From Leucobacter luti (lineage in GTDB: Bacteria > Actinomycetota > Actinomycetes > Actinomycetales > Microbacteriaceae), in contig NZ_SHKI01000007.1 of NCBI RefSeq assembly GCF_004217175.1, forward strand, positions 124,001 through 188,000: a stretch of DNA of 64,000 nt, read 5' to 3'. Both the position numbers and the translations under genes were made by a program. Each line of letters opens with the position of its first letter. The first letter of the stretch is position 1. Below the pieces are notes generated by a model, which searched no databases, was not told the origin of the DNA, and was given only the letters and a program-made list of their open reading frames with translations. Of this stretch, positions 43,538 through 52,458 are shown one piece after another.

Positions 43538-45370
43538 ATGGACACCAGACACCCGTTCCCTGAACCGCGCTCCGCCCCCGGCCTCCCCCGTGTGCGCCGC
43601 CCACGCCCTCGCGGCGGTCCCGGCCTGCCGCGCCGCGCCGCGCGGACGCTCGCGGCGGTCACCGCGACGCTCGTGGTTGCCTCGGGGCTCGCCGTCGTGC
43701 CGGGCACCGCCCCCGCCCGCGCGGCCGGCGCGCCCACGATCGTGGGCACCGTGACGGTGGGCGGACAACTCTCCCTCGCCGAGGGCACGAGCGCCCTCGC
43801 TCCGGAGGCGTTGCAGACCCCCGCCACCGCGCTGCCGGTCGGCGGGAGCGGCGCCTGGGAGGTCGGGGCCGCCAACACCTTTGAGGAGGCGAGCGGCTCG
43901 TTCGCGTACCGCATCTTCGAGCACGGCGCCCGAACCGCCTACTCGGTGCAGGGCGAGGCGAGGCGCCTGGGCGCCGGGATCGCGGACACCGGCTCCTGCA
44001 CGATTCTGCGCGACAACGCGGCGGGCGTCCCCGCGGTGATCGACCAGGCCGAGGACTCCCCGTACCAGTGCACCTACGCCGGCGGGCTCCCCGGACCGGC
44101 TGGCGACGTCTTCCGACCGAGCTTCACCGTGCAGCCGCTCGTCTGGGCCACCGCCCGTGCGGTGTTCGCGCCGGGAACCGTGCACGGCACCGCGCTGAGT
44201 CTCAGCGAGGGCCGGTTTGAATCGAACAACGAGGAGTTTCTCGTCAACGGGGCGCGCCAGGCCCAGCCCGCCCCGCTGGACACGGTGGCCGCTGGCGGCA
44301 CGAGTCGCTTCGACGCGTTCCTGCGCAACGCCGAAGGGAACGATCTCAACGGTTGGGCGCGCGGAGACTTCACCTACCGGATCGTGGAGGACGGGGTGCC
44401 CACGCCGTTCTGGATTCAGGGCCACGTGACGAACTGGCGCGGCGCGACCTTCGAGCACGACGGCTCGTGCACCGTATACCAGGGCAATCCCCTCCCCACG
44501 GGCGGCGAGACGACCGGAGTCGAGGTCGACTTCGCGCCCTACACCTGCGAGGGCATCGGCGAGAACCTCGACGGCCGGGGCGACTGGCAGGTGACGTTCG
44601 ACGTCGAGCCGCTCGCGTACACGTCGGTCAGCGGCGCACAGGCGACCGACCTCCTCAAGAGCGGCTGCGCGGACACAAGCTCGCGCTGCATCTACTTCCC
44701 GAAGTCGATCGAACCAATCACGAAGGGCGACCCGATCCTGATCGGGAGCGAGCAGAATCTCGGCGAGGAGGGCAACGACACGGTCACCTACGAGTACCAC
44801 GACGAGCGCGCGATCTATAACTCGTTCTCCGTGTCGATGAGCTGGGAGGGCAAGTCGAACTTCCTCATCGAGTCGCTGAAGACCACGCTCGAAATCAGCT
44901 ACGAGTTCCAGATCCGCAACACGACCGGGCACCTCTGGAGCTACGAACTCGAGGTCCCGCCGCGCTCCCGGATGAGCGCCTGGCTCACGCCCGCGTACCA
45001 CCGGATCACGGGCGACTTCTTCTTCGAGGTGGACGGCAAGTACTTCCGGGCGAAAGACACCTGGGTCGACGTGCCAGACTCGACCACGCCGGGCGATGTC
45101 GAAAAGCGGATCACCCCGATCACCGCTGTGAGCGAGCTGCCGCCCACGCCGAGTCCCACCCCCGACGACGAGCCGGCGCCGGGCAACGGGGCGCCGCAGA
45201 GCGGACCGGGCACTCCCGAGGCCGCCCCAACGGCGGGCGCCGCGGATCAGGCGCTCGCGCGCACCGGCGCGGCCGGCTCGGGCGCCGCGGTGGCGCTCGG
45301 CGCACTCGGCGCGCTCCTGCTCGGTGCCGGGCTGCTGCTCGCACGGCGGTTCCGCGCCACCCGGCCGTAG
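43538..45370 (+). CDS. Secreted surface protein with LARTG-type C-terminus
   Basis: A 610-residue protein. A long basic start and classical signal peptide (TLAAVTATLVVASGLAVVPGTAPARA). Two related domains (about 60-220 and 220-370), each with a FxYRI..(D/E)G or FTYRIVEDG motif and paired Cys. A mostly beta domain follows to about 530, then a Pro-rich linker, LARTG, a hydrophobic helix and basic ARRFRATRP. It is likely sortase- or membrane-anchored; ATG at 43538 is preferred over GTG 43511. Function unknown. Confidence 0.75.
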   Translation: MDTRHPFPEPRSAPGLPRVRRPRPRGGPGLPRRAARTLAAVTATLVVASGLAVVPGTAPARAAGAPTIVGTVTVGGQLSLAEGTSALAPEALQTPATALPVGGSGAWEVGAANTFEEASGSFAYRIFEHGARTAYSVQGEARRLGAGIADTGSCTILRDNAAGVPAVIDQAEDSPYQCTYAGGLPGPAGDVFRPSFTVQPLVWATARAVFAPGTVHGTALSLSEGRFESNNEEFLVNGARQAQPAPLDTVAAGGTSRFDAFLRNAEGNDLNGWARGDFTYRIVEDGVPTPFWIQGHVTNWRGATFEHDGSCTVYQGNPLPTGGETTGVEVDFAPYTCEGIGENLDGRGDWQVTFDVEPLAYTSVSGAQATDLLKSGCADTSSRCIYFPKSIEPITKGDPILIGSEQNLGEEGNDTVTYEYHDERAIYNSFSVSMSWEGKSNFLIESLKTTLEISYEFQIRNTTGHLWSYELEVPPRSRMSAWLTPAYHRITGDFFFEVDGKYFRAKDTWVDVPDSTTPGDVEKRITPITAVSELPPTPSPTPDDEPAPGNGAPQSGPGTPEAAPTAGAADQALARTGAAGSGAAVALGALGALLLGAGLLLARRFRATRP

Positions 45371-45398
45371 CTCGCGGGGCAAGCTCGCCCGCACTCAC

Positions 45399-45464
45399 GC
45401 AGGAGATCCGAACTCAGGCGGGGGAAGTCCCTGAATTTCCCCCGCCTGAGTTCGGATCTCCTGC
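45399..45464. terminator. Perfect 28-bp inverted repeat between convergent genes
   Basis: Arms 45399-45426 and 45437-45464 are exact complements with a 10-base loop. It lies between the convergent ends at 45370 and 45495. A further copy of the CTGAGTTCGG core follows at 45465. There is no T-run, so it may act as a bidirectional terminator or be a remnant of a mobile hairpin element. Confidence 0.8.
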
Positions 45465-45494
45465 CTGAGTTCGGCGCCCGCGCGCGGCCACCTG

Positions 45495-45947
45495 TTAGTA
45501 GGCCAGATCCACCAGCTGTTTCTTCTCGCTCGGCAGGTGGTTCTTGTCGCCGGCGTACGAGACGGTGCACTCGATCTCGCCCGCGGTCCACTCCGCGTGC
45601 TCCTCGAAGGTGAACGTGTAGAGCCCTGCAGCGAGCTGCACGGTGCCCAGCTCCACGGTGCCGCAGCGCAGCGAGACAGTACCCGTTGGGATCGTGCCGT
45701 GCACCCCATCGATGCGACCACTCACGGTGATTGACCGCGGTTCGGCACCCTTGATCGACATGCCCAGGTAGGCGCGATCCGTGAGGCCACCCGCAGCAAT
45801 TGATGCGGATATCCCTGCCCAGGAGAGGCCGCCAACCAGGCCGACCGCGACGATGCTCGCCCCGATGACCCGCGCAGTCTTCCGCGGGCGCCGCGGGCTG
45901 TGGCCGCCGGCCGTGTGGTCGGGGTCTTGAGCGTGCTGCGCGTTCAT
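45495..45947 (-). CDS. Exported Ig-like domain protein (locus B)
   Basis: 150 residues: a basic start, one hydrophobic segment (about 25-50, ending GISASIAAGGLTDRAYLG) and a short beta-sandwich of the bacterial Ig-like type (ITVSGRIDGVHGTIPTGTVSL to YAGDKNHLPSE) with one Cys pair. It overlaps the propeller gene by four bases. Function unknown; probably another surface part of locus B. Confidence 0.65.
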   Translation of the reverse strand: MNAQHAQDPDHTAGGHSPRRPRKTARVIGASIVAVGLVGGLSWAGISASIAAGGLTDRAYLGMSIKGAEPRSITVSGRIDGVHGTIPTGTVSLRCGTVELGTVQLAAGLYTFTFEEHAEWTAGEIECTVSYAGDKNHLPSEKKQLVDLAY

Positions 45948-47845
45948 TCGTCATCCTCCTGCGTGCTCCCCGCGACGGCCACGACTGGCACGCTCGGCGT
46001 AATCTTGGTGGGGGCTTTCGCGACCGTGTGCGTGCCGGTCGCATCGGCGAACTGTCCGTTCACCGAGGACTGGTAGTGCAGCGACACCGGATAGTCTCCG
46101 ACGTCTCGCGCGGCGGCCGGCGTGGTGAATGCGCCCCAGCGGTTCACCAGGTCGAAGGCGGTGTCGGATTCGACCCCCTCGAGCGTGAGCGTGACCGTCC
46201 CGTCCGTCGAGGCGCTCGGCACCAGCATGCGGATGACTCCCTCCTGGCCGTACTCGATTGCCGGGGCCTGCACCTCCGCCGGGAGTTCCACGATGTTCGG
46301 CGCGACCGTGCCGAACAGGTACGCCGACGAGAGGTTCCAGACGGGCTCGCCACCGGCCGGATCGGGCATGCTGCCGTAGTACCCGAAGTTCGAAACCGCT
46401 GCGCGTGACCCGCTGACGTACACCCCGCCGCCGCCCCACTCAACGCCGAGATAGCCCTCCGACTGCGGCACCTTGGGTTTGAGCAGCTGCACCGGTTCGA
46501 CCTCCCGGCGGTTTGCGACCACCTCGGGGCCCGCGGGTGCTGTGATCTGGCGCGTGTCGAACACGTGCACCTCACCCTCGGCGACGTGCGGTGTTCCTTC
46601 TTCGTCGAAGAGGTACGAGTAGCTGCTCACGAGCAGCGCGTTCCCCTGCAGCGCGAACCCCGAGCCGAAGTTCTGCGTGTGCCGGGGAGGGAGCAGCTTC
46701 GGGGCGATCTGCTCGCCGGTCTTGAGACTGTAGGTGTACACGGCACCGCGGGTCGTGGTGCCGTAGGCGACGCTGTTGTCGTTCACCCCCTGGTCCGGGT
46801 CGTCCATGCTGTCGCCGAAATAGTTGTACTCCATGGGGCTGGCGACATAGAGCGTGTCGCCGTCGATCTTCATGCGATATCCGAACGCGGGGAGTGCGCG
46901 AATCTTGCCGAAGTCCGTGCCGTCCGCCCAGGGCTGTGAGACGACCGTTGGCGAGCCGAAGAGGTTGTCGCGTTTCCAGATGAAGAGCAGCTGATCGCTC
47001 ATCCACACATCGTCGATCAGCGTGCGGCGTCGTGTCGTCGCGGCAACGACGTAGTCCTCGCTCATCGCGAAGCTCGAGCCAATCCCGTACTGGGAGCTGA
47101 ACAGCTGAATGCCGTTCTCGTCTTTCGGCACCACCGCCTGCATCTCACCGGTGGTCACGTCAACCGTGAACATCGAGCCTGCCCCGTTGCCGAGCACCTC
47201 GTCGCCGGGCTCGGGGCGCCGCTCCGAGAGGTTGTCGCCGAGCACCAGGGTGTCGCCCTCCCACGCGATGTGGTCGCCGAACGTGGGAGCGAACTTGTAG
47301 TAGGGGCCAAACTCGAGCCCCTCGGGCCGCGCAACCGCGCGCGAGAGCGCCCACTCCCCGGTGCCATCGAGCTCGTAGATGAGGAGCGCAACGTCGCGCT
47401 CCTCCCCCTTGATCTCAAGCTTGCCCTTGCGCACGTTGGTGATCAGCATGCCGCGGTCCATGTTGATCAGCAGCTGGTCCCCCAGCTCCATGCCGCTCAG
47501 CGGGGCGGTGACGTGCTTCTCTTCGATCACCTCGTTCGCGTCGTTAAAGCGGATCACCTCGATGTCGCCGGTCGCCCCGGTGTCATCGATGACCGTGTTG
47601 GTGCGGCGCACCACCGCCATGTATTCCTTGTCGATTGCGAGCCCACGCGACGTGCCGCGGACCGAGTCATCTCGAAACTCGTAGAGCTCGTGCACCTCCG
47701 GAAACACCGGATCATCCGCCCGCGCAGGACTCGTCCCTGGCTGCAGCGCAAGTGGAACGAGCACGATCGCGATCAGGCCGGCGGCGAGGAGCCCGCGGGA
47801 CGCACGGCGCGTTCGACGTCGACTCAGTGGGTGACTCAATCTCAC
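45944..47845 (-). CDS. Exported beta-propeller-like protein with Ig-like tail (locus B)
   Basis: 633 residues: a signal peptide, repeats of about 60-90 residues that look like propeller blades (GDxIAWEGDTLVLGDN, KIDGDTLYVASPM, LQGNALLVSSYSY), then an Ig-like domain from about 535 (GTVTLTLEGVESDTAFDLV to FADATGTHTV). Related proteins are annotated as hypothetical. No anchor motif. It follows the RCC1 gene by 39 bases. Confidence 0.65.
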   Translation of the reverse strand: MRLSHPLSRRRTRRASRGLLAAGLIAIVLVPLALQPGTSPARADDPVFPEVHELYEFRDDSVRGTSRGLAIDKEYMAVVRRTNTVIDDTGATGDIEVIRFNDANEVIEEKHVTAPLSGMELGDQLLINMDRGMLITNVRKGKLEIKGEERDVALLIYELDGTGEWALSRAVARPEGLEFGPYYKFAPTFGDHIAWEGDTLVLGDNLSERRPEPGDEVLGNGAGSMFTVDVTTGEMQAVVPKDENGIQLFSSQYGIGSSFAMSEDYVVAATTRRRTLIDDVWMSDQLLFIWKRDNLFGSPTVVSQPWADGTDFGKIRALPAFGYRMKIDGDTLYVASPMEYNYFGDSMDDPDQGVNDNSVAYGTTTRGAVYTYSLKTGEQIAPKLLPPRHTQNFGSGFALQGNALLVSSYSYLFDEEGTPHVAEGEVHVFDTRQITAPAGPEVVANRREVEPVQLLKPKVPQSEGYLGVEWGGGGVYVSGSRAAVSNFGYYGSMPDPAGGEPVWNLSSAYLFGTVAPNIVELPAEVQAPAIEYGQEGVIRMLVPSASTDGTVTLTLEGVESDTAFDLVNRWGAFTTPAAARDVGDYPVSLHYQSSVNGQFADATGTHTVAKAPTKITPSVPVVAVAGSTQEDDE

Positions 47846-47884
47846 GTGCGGGTTCCTCTCCTCGCGGCTGCCCCGGCGGGGTGC

Positions 47885-49384
47885 CTATTTGGGGGTCTTG
47901 CAGTTCCCGTTGAACGTCTGGTCCTGCGGCTTCTGCGGGATCAGCTGGTTGCAGGCCTGCGTGATTTTGTTGCCGAGCTGCGACGAGTTTTGGCCAACGA
48001 GCGCCTGGCTCGTGCCGGTGTTACTGCCCCAGGTGTAGGGGGTACCGTTCGCGTCGATTGCCAGGCTGCCCGCATAGAGGGCGAGCACCCCGGTAATCGC
48101 CGCCGCTCCCGAGGGCGACGTGGTGCGGACCGGACCAGACGGCCCGTTCCCGCCCGATGCCTCAGAGTTGGTGCCGTGTTCGCCGTTTTCGTTGCCACCG
48201 AACGACCAAATCTCGCCGGCCTTGGTGAGCGTTACCGTGTGCTCGAACCCGGAGCTGATCTGGGCAACCGCGGGCAGGCCAGCAACCTTGATCGGGCAGG
48301 TGTTGATCCCGTCGACGAGGCCACAGGTGGCCGAGGTGCCGAGCGCGCTGTGGGTGTTCTTGCCCCAGGAGTAGACCACGCCGGACTCGTCGAGCGCGTG
48401 ACTGGTGTAGTGGCTGAAGCTGAGGTCGACGACGTTGCTGAGCGTCGTGAGCATCTGCGGCGCGGCGCGCGTGGCAAGCGGGTCACTCGTGTTGCCGAGA
48501 CCGCCCCAGGTGTTCTTGCCCCAGGTCCAAACTTTCTTGTTCGCATCGATTGCGGCGCCCGCTTCAGCTCCGAGCACCACGCGGGTGAACTTGTAGCCGC
48601 TGCGCACCTTCGTGGGCACGGAGCGGGCGGCCCCGCCGTCGGCGAGCATGTAGTTGTTCACATTGCGGCTGTCGGTGGGTTTCCCCCAGGTCCACAGGTC
48701 CCCGTTTGTGTCGATCGCCGCGGCAATCGCCGTGTGGGAGGTCGCGGCGTTGTTGACCATGCCGCCCAGGCTGATGCTCGTGAAGCTGACGTTGCTCACC
48801 GCGGGGATCAGAGTGGGCACCTGCGTGTTTGTCGCGTTGGTGCCGAGCACCGGGCTCACGCCACCCCAGCTCCAGAGCTTGCCGTTTCCGTCGAGCCCGA
48901 GCGCGTTCGAGCCAGCGATAGCGACCTCGACGATGCCGGCTTGGTTGAGCGCTTGTACCACAACCGGATTGGTCACCGGGTTGGTGCCGTGACCCTGCTG
49001 GGAGGCGAGATTCATGCCGTAGCCGTACCAACTGCCCCCGGCGCGGTAGAGACCGAAACGGTTCTCGAAGTTCGACACCGGTACGCCGCCGCCGGTCGTG
49101 GGCGGCGCAGTTGTGGGCGGCGTCGTCGTGGGGGGCGTGGTCGTCGGGGGCGTGGTCGTGGGCGGCGCCGTGGTCGGACCGGGCGTGAAGTCGCCAGAGT
49201 TGGGCCGCTCGTAGTCCGACCCCACCGGCCAGTTCACATAGGCATTATCGATGGGCTCGGCAGCCGTGAGCGCCACGGGCAGCGCCGCACCGAGCGCCAC
49301 CACCGCGGCGACTGTGATCCCGGCCGCCGCGTGGCGCGAGAGTCGGCGACGCGCTCCCGGAAGTCGAGTGAGCTTCTCACGCAC
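47885..49384 (-). CDS. RCC1-repeat exported protein (locus B)
   Basis: 499 residues: N-terminal hydrophobic segment (ITVAAVVALGAALPVALTAA), a Thr/Pro linker of TTTPPTT units at about 70-97, then RCC1-like repeats (GKLWSWG, GDLWTWG, KKVWTWG, GVVYSWG, GEIWSFG, GTPYTWG), forming a seven-bladed propeller by family knowledge. It starts at GTG with an 8-base overlap on the signal peptidase gene. Intact counterpart of the frameshifted locus A gene. Confidence 0.78.
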   Translation of the reverse strand: MREKLTRLPGARRRLSRHAAAGITVAAVVALGAALPVALTAAEPIDNAYVNWPVGSDYERPNSGDFTPGPTTAPPTTTPPTTTPPTTTPPTTAPPTTGGGVPVSNFENRFGLYRAGGSWYGYGMNLASQQGHGTNPVTNPVVVQALNQAGIVEVAIAGSNALGLDGNGKLWSWGGVSPVLGTNATNTQVPTLIPAVSNVSFTSISLGGMVNNAATSHTAIAAAIDTNGDLWTWGKPTDSRNVNNYMLADGGAARSVPTKVRSGYKFTRVVLGAEAGAAIDANKKVWTWGKNTWGGLGNTSDPLATRAAPQMLTTLSNVVDLSFSHYTSHALDESGVVYSWGKNTHSALGTSATCGLVDGINTCPIKVAGLPAVAQISSGFEHTVTLTKAGEIWSFGGNENGEHGTNSEASGGNGPSGPVRTTSPSGAAAITGVLALYAGSLAIDANGTPYTWGSNTGTSQALVGQNSSQLGNKITQACNQLIPQKPQDQTFNGNCKTPK

Positions 49385-50252
49385 GGGGGGCCTCCGGACC
49401 TCGTTCGGCGCGCGTGGTTGCGCGCCCCGCGCGCTTCTCCGAGCGCTTTTCCGCGCGCTCCGCGTGGCGTTCGGCGAGCTGAGCCCGGGTCTCGCCGATC
49501 CGGTTGGGATCAAGCAGCATCAGGCTGATCACCGTGCACAGGAAGAACGCGAGGGTGGCGATCCCGGCGGGACCCTGGAGCACGACGGCCGCGTACCCCG
49601 CGAGCGGGAGGGTAGCGACGATCACGCGCGCCTCGGGAACCGAGTACGGGTATGGATCATTCGAGGCGTTCGCGTCGCCCCGCAGGATGAGCCCGGTGGT
49701 GTTGGGGAGGTCGCCCGCCATGAGCTCGACGATGCGGTGGGTCACGAGGCCCTTGTTGTCGGGGCGTTCGACCGTGACCGCGTCGCCAATCTCAAGCTCG
49801 GCCTGGTCGCGCATCTGGCCGAACACCACCGATCCGACGGGCATCCCCGGCTCCATTGAGCCGGACAGCACGACGGTGGGCTGGGTGTTCGTGAGCAGGG
49901 CCGCACCAAAGACGAGCAGCACGATCACGCCCAGCACTGATCCGACGGTGAGGATCGTGTTGCGGACGCCGCGGTAGACGCGCCAGCCCCGGGTGAGCTC
50001 ATCAGGGTCCGCCAGGTCATCGCCCTTCGCTTCGGCGGCGGGCGCCCCGGAGCGGCTCGGATCCGCTGGGACCCGCGCAGACGCAGTGCTGTCACAGAGT
50101 CGTTCAAACGGAGTCGGCCCGGACGCCGAGGCGCTCGTGGTCGCCGCGCGCGGGCGGCGCAGCGGGGATTCGCGTTCCTGGGTCGCGTCGTGGTCGGGCG
50201 CGGCGCCCTCGCGGCGGTCGCCCGTTCCCGGGCGTTCGATGAGGTGGGTCAT
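49377..50252 (-). CDS. Signal peptidase I, SipW/ER type (locus B)
   Basis: 291 residues. A disordered N-terminal region of about 90 residues, a membrane helix, catalytic Ser132 in SGSMEP and His172 in VTHRIVEL, RGDANASNDPYPYSV, a second helix and a basic C-terminal tail. The same Ser/His arrangement as the locus A enzyme. It overlaps the anchor gene by four bases (ATGA) and the RCC1 gene by eight, so it is in the middle of a coupled set. Confidence 0.85.
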   Translation of the reverse strand: MTHLIERPGTGDRREGAAPDHDATQERESPLRRPRAATTSASASGPTPFERLCDSTASARVPADPSRSGAPAAEAKGDDLADPDELTRGWRVYRGVRNTILTVGSVLGVIVLLVFGAALLTNTQPTVVLSGSMEPGMPVGSVVFGQMRDQAELEIGDAVTVERPDNKGLVTHRIVELMAGDLPNTTGLILRGDANASNDPYPYSVPEARVIVATLPLAGYAAVVLQGPAGIATLAFFLCTVISLMLLDPNRIGETRAQLAERHAERAEKRSEKRAGRATTRAERGPEAPRA

Positions 50253-50860
50253 GCGGTGCGGTTCTTTCGTCGGGCCCGAGCGGTGAGCAGGACACCGGCG
50301 ACCACGGCGCCGGTGGCGAACAGCGCGGCGAGCGGCCAGGCAGCGCCGGTCTGGGCAAGCTGGGAGATGATGGAGGTGGGCGGCGTCGTGCCACCGTCGA
50401 CGGTGGTGCTGAACCGGACGACCGCCTCGGCGTCCGTCGCCTGGTACGCGTTCTCCGCGGTGATGGGGAGGGTTGCCTCGATCGTCACCGTGGCGCGCTT
50501 GCCCGAGGCGAGATCGCCGAGCGGGGCGGCCGAGCCGTGCAGGGAGCGCTGCGACGAGAGGAGCTCCGCCCCGGACGCGTCGAGCACCCGGATGGTCACG
50601 GGCGTGGTGCCCTCGGTCGCAACCCCGCTGAACTCGGGCACCGACACCGTGAGCGGCACCGCGCTCGCGCTCACGTTCACAACGCTGAGCTCGGTGCTCG
50701 CCGATTCGCCGGGGGCAGGCATCTCCACGATCACGCGCTGCTCAGGGAGATCGAGCGGGCCGTGCGCCGCGCTGGCCGGCGCACCTGACACGGGCGCGAC
50801 CGGGCTGATGAGACTGGCCACCGAGAGGGCGACGGCGAACAGGGGTGGCACTACGTTCAT
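50249..50860 (-). CDS. Exported protein with LAQTG-type anchor (locus B)
   Basis: 203 residues: a signal peptide, a beta-rich domain starting near DLPEQRVIVEMPAPGE, and the tail LAQTG, a helix and ARRKNRTA. It shares VTVE(V/M)P(G/A)PG-type starts and tail with the locus A protein at 24323, so they are paralogues. Likely anchor for the exported subunits. Confidence 0.72.
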   Translation of the reverse strand: MNVVPPLFAVALSVASLISPVAPVSGAPASAAHGPLDLPEQRVIVEMPAPGESASTELSVVNVSASAVPLTVSVPEFSGVATEGTTPVTIRVLDASGAELLSSQRSLHGSAAPLGDLASGKRATVTIEATLPITAENAYQATDAEAVVRFSTTVDGGTTPPTSIISQLAQTGAAWPLAALFATGAVVAGVLLTARARRKNRTA

Positions 50861-50908
50861 CGGGATCCTCCTGGGGACGCGGGCTGGGGGTGGAAGCGCT
50901 GAGGCGGT

Positions 50909-51520
50909 CTATCGGGGAACACTGACGCCGTCGAACCGCACGGATACACCGCTGTGGGCCGGGCGGTTGGGATCAGTACGGGCTGGGTCGAGGGTGACGG
51001 TGACCGTGAGGAAACGAGTCGCCTGCGCCTTGAGCGGCCGCGCCCAGGTGTGGTGCAAGTCGGCGACCGTGGTGCCTGGAACCCTGTCAAGCAGCACCGC
51101 CCCGTCCTCCTCGACGGTGAAGAGAAAGTCAGCGAACAGTTCGGCGCGTTCCCCGTCCTCCCCGGGAACCCCGGTGAGATCGTCGGGGTCGTCGATGTGC
51201 ATCGTCACCAGCGCCGGGTTTCGGGGGCTCGCGTTGCCCACGGCGACGTAGATCGTGCGGCTTTCGCCGGGGAGCAGTGTGCCGAGGTCCTCGTCGTGCA
51301 CAGAGATCGGATCAGCGCTCATCTCGGTGAGGCTGCCAGGCCGCCAGTCGGGGTCGAACGAGGCCTGCGCCCGCACGTCAAGCGTGTTCCGTGACCCGTC
51401 GAATAGCGTGGCGGTCTCCACCGAGGAGCTCACCGCCGCCCAGGTCACGGCGGCGCCGACCGCGAGCACAGCACCCACGCTGAGGAGCGCGCGTTTCTTG
51501 CCGGTGGGAGGGTGCGTCAC
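50909..51520 (-). CDS. SipW-type exported protein, accessory (locus B)
   Basis: 203 residues. A basic start, hydrophobic segment and a TATLFDGSRNTLDVRA region matching the locus A paralogue (LDGSQNRLDLRV). Start GTG. No Cys. It follows the hairpin at 51585-51612 and precedes the anchor gene by 48 bases. The signal ends SSSVETATLF, less typical than the FTD/YQD signals elsewhere in the loci. Confidence 0.68.
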   Translation of the reverse strand: MTHPPTGKKRALLSVGAVLAVGAAVTWAAVSSSVETATLFDGSRNTLDVRAQASFDPDWRPGSLTEMSADPISVHDEDLGTLLPGESRTIYVAVGNASPRNPALVTMHIDDPDDLTGVPGEDGERAELFADFLFTVEEDGAVLLDRVPGTTVADLHHTWARPLKAQATRFLTVTVTLDPARTDPNRPAHSGVSVRFDGVSVPR

Positions 51521-51584
51521 GGGATGGTCCTTTCGCCGATGATGCGGGGCTTGATACGGAGCGGGGAGGCGCGAGGTCGCCGGT

Positions 51585-51612
51585 GCGGGGCGGCCCCGAA
51601 GAGCCGCCCCGC
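51585..51612 (-). terminator. Attenuator-type hairpin after the first locus B subunit
   Basis: Perfect 10-base arms GCGGGGCGGC/GCCGCCCCGC with an eight-base loop and no T-run, 12 bases past the subunit stop. It occupies the same operon place as the locus A hairpin and may reduce downstream expression. Confidence 0.7.
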
Positions 51613-51623
51613 GAGCGGGTCAG

Positions 51624-52295
51624 TTACTGCCAGACCTGCGAATCGAACGCGATCTGCAGGAACACGTTCTGGTTGCGGATCTGATCCGCCGACGTGCCGT
51701 CCTGTACCTTGACGTTGATCAGCAGATCGCCGCCCTCAGTCGGGTTCCACTTGTTGCCAGCGGCGCCGTTGGTGACGTCACCGTTGAACGCGGCCCAGGT
51801 CTTCCAGGTGCCGCCCGGAACCTGGAACCGCAGCGCGTTGAGGAGTTCCGCGTTCGAGCTGTTCAGGCCGGTCTTACCCGGGGTCTCGATGATGCTCCAG
51901 GTGATCGCCGACGGGCCGTGGGTGGTGGTCGGGTTGGGCGCCTGGCGGAACGGGATCTTCATGTTGACCACGTTGCCGGGAACCATGCTCTGCAGGCCAT
52001 CGAAGTTGATGGGCGCGGCGTTGGCCGAGTCCGGGGACTCCTGCCAGTCGCTGTTGCTCGTCGCCGCCGCGAAGCTGGTCTTCACGGGCACGCCCTCGGA
52101 GTTGGTGTTGATCACCTGGATGTCGACCTCCTTCGCGGTGGAGATGCCCTTGTCACCGTTGCCGAAGTTCAGCCACGCGGCATCCTGGAATGCCGCAAAG
52201 GTCGCTGCCGAGGCGATGGTCAGGGCAATAGCGCCCGTCGCGATCGCGCGCTTCCGGCCGGATGCGCGCTTCTTGCTGGGGGTGATGTCCGTCAT
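51624..52295 (-). CDS. SipW-dependent-type exported protein, major subunit (locus B)
   Basis: 223 residues. A basic start, a hydrophobic segment and ATFAAFQDAAWLNFGNG, aligned with the FTDYANLNLGNG signals of locus A, then KEVDIQVINTN as in RFNIQVVGTD. Beta-rich, no Cys. Likely the main structural subunit of locus B. It has its own upstream gap of 163 bases with a 7-bp stem (TGGCCGC/GCGGCCA), so it may have its own promoter. Confidence 0.8.
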   Translation of the reverse strand: MTDITPSKKRASGRKRAIATGAIALTIASAATFAAFQDAAWLNFGNGDKGISTAKEVDIQVINTNSEGVPVKTSFAAATSNSDWQESPDSANAAPINFDGLQSMVPGNVVNMKIPFRQAPNPTTTHGPSAITWSIIETPGKTGLNSSNAELLNALRFQVPGGTWKTWAAFNGDVTNGAAGNKWNPTEGGDLLINVKVQDGTSADQIRNQNVFLQIAFDSQVWQ

Positions 52296-52458
52296 GAAGA
52301 TGAACCTTTCGGGTGTGTGGTGGGGTTCCCGGTTACCCGGGACGCGGCACCGAGTGTTCGGGGCTGCGTGGTGGCCGCGCTGAGCGAGCGGCCATCGTTC
52401 CGCCGGAGCGAGAACGAAGTCTGTTGAGTTGTGTGTGGTTGGGCGGGCTGGGCCGCGC

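Noticed and set aside
43430-45394. 655-codon N-terminal extension of the histidine kinase frame
   Set aside because: It runs fully antisense to the LARTG surface protein and has a low-complexity translation; ATG 43429 is a normal start.
47270-49528. Open frame of 752 codons on the plus strand
   Set aside because: Antisense to the propeller and RCC1 genes, whose repeats are clear on the minus strand.
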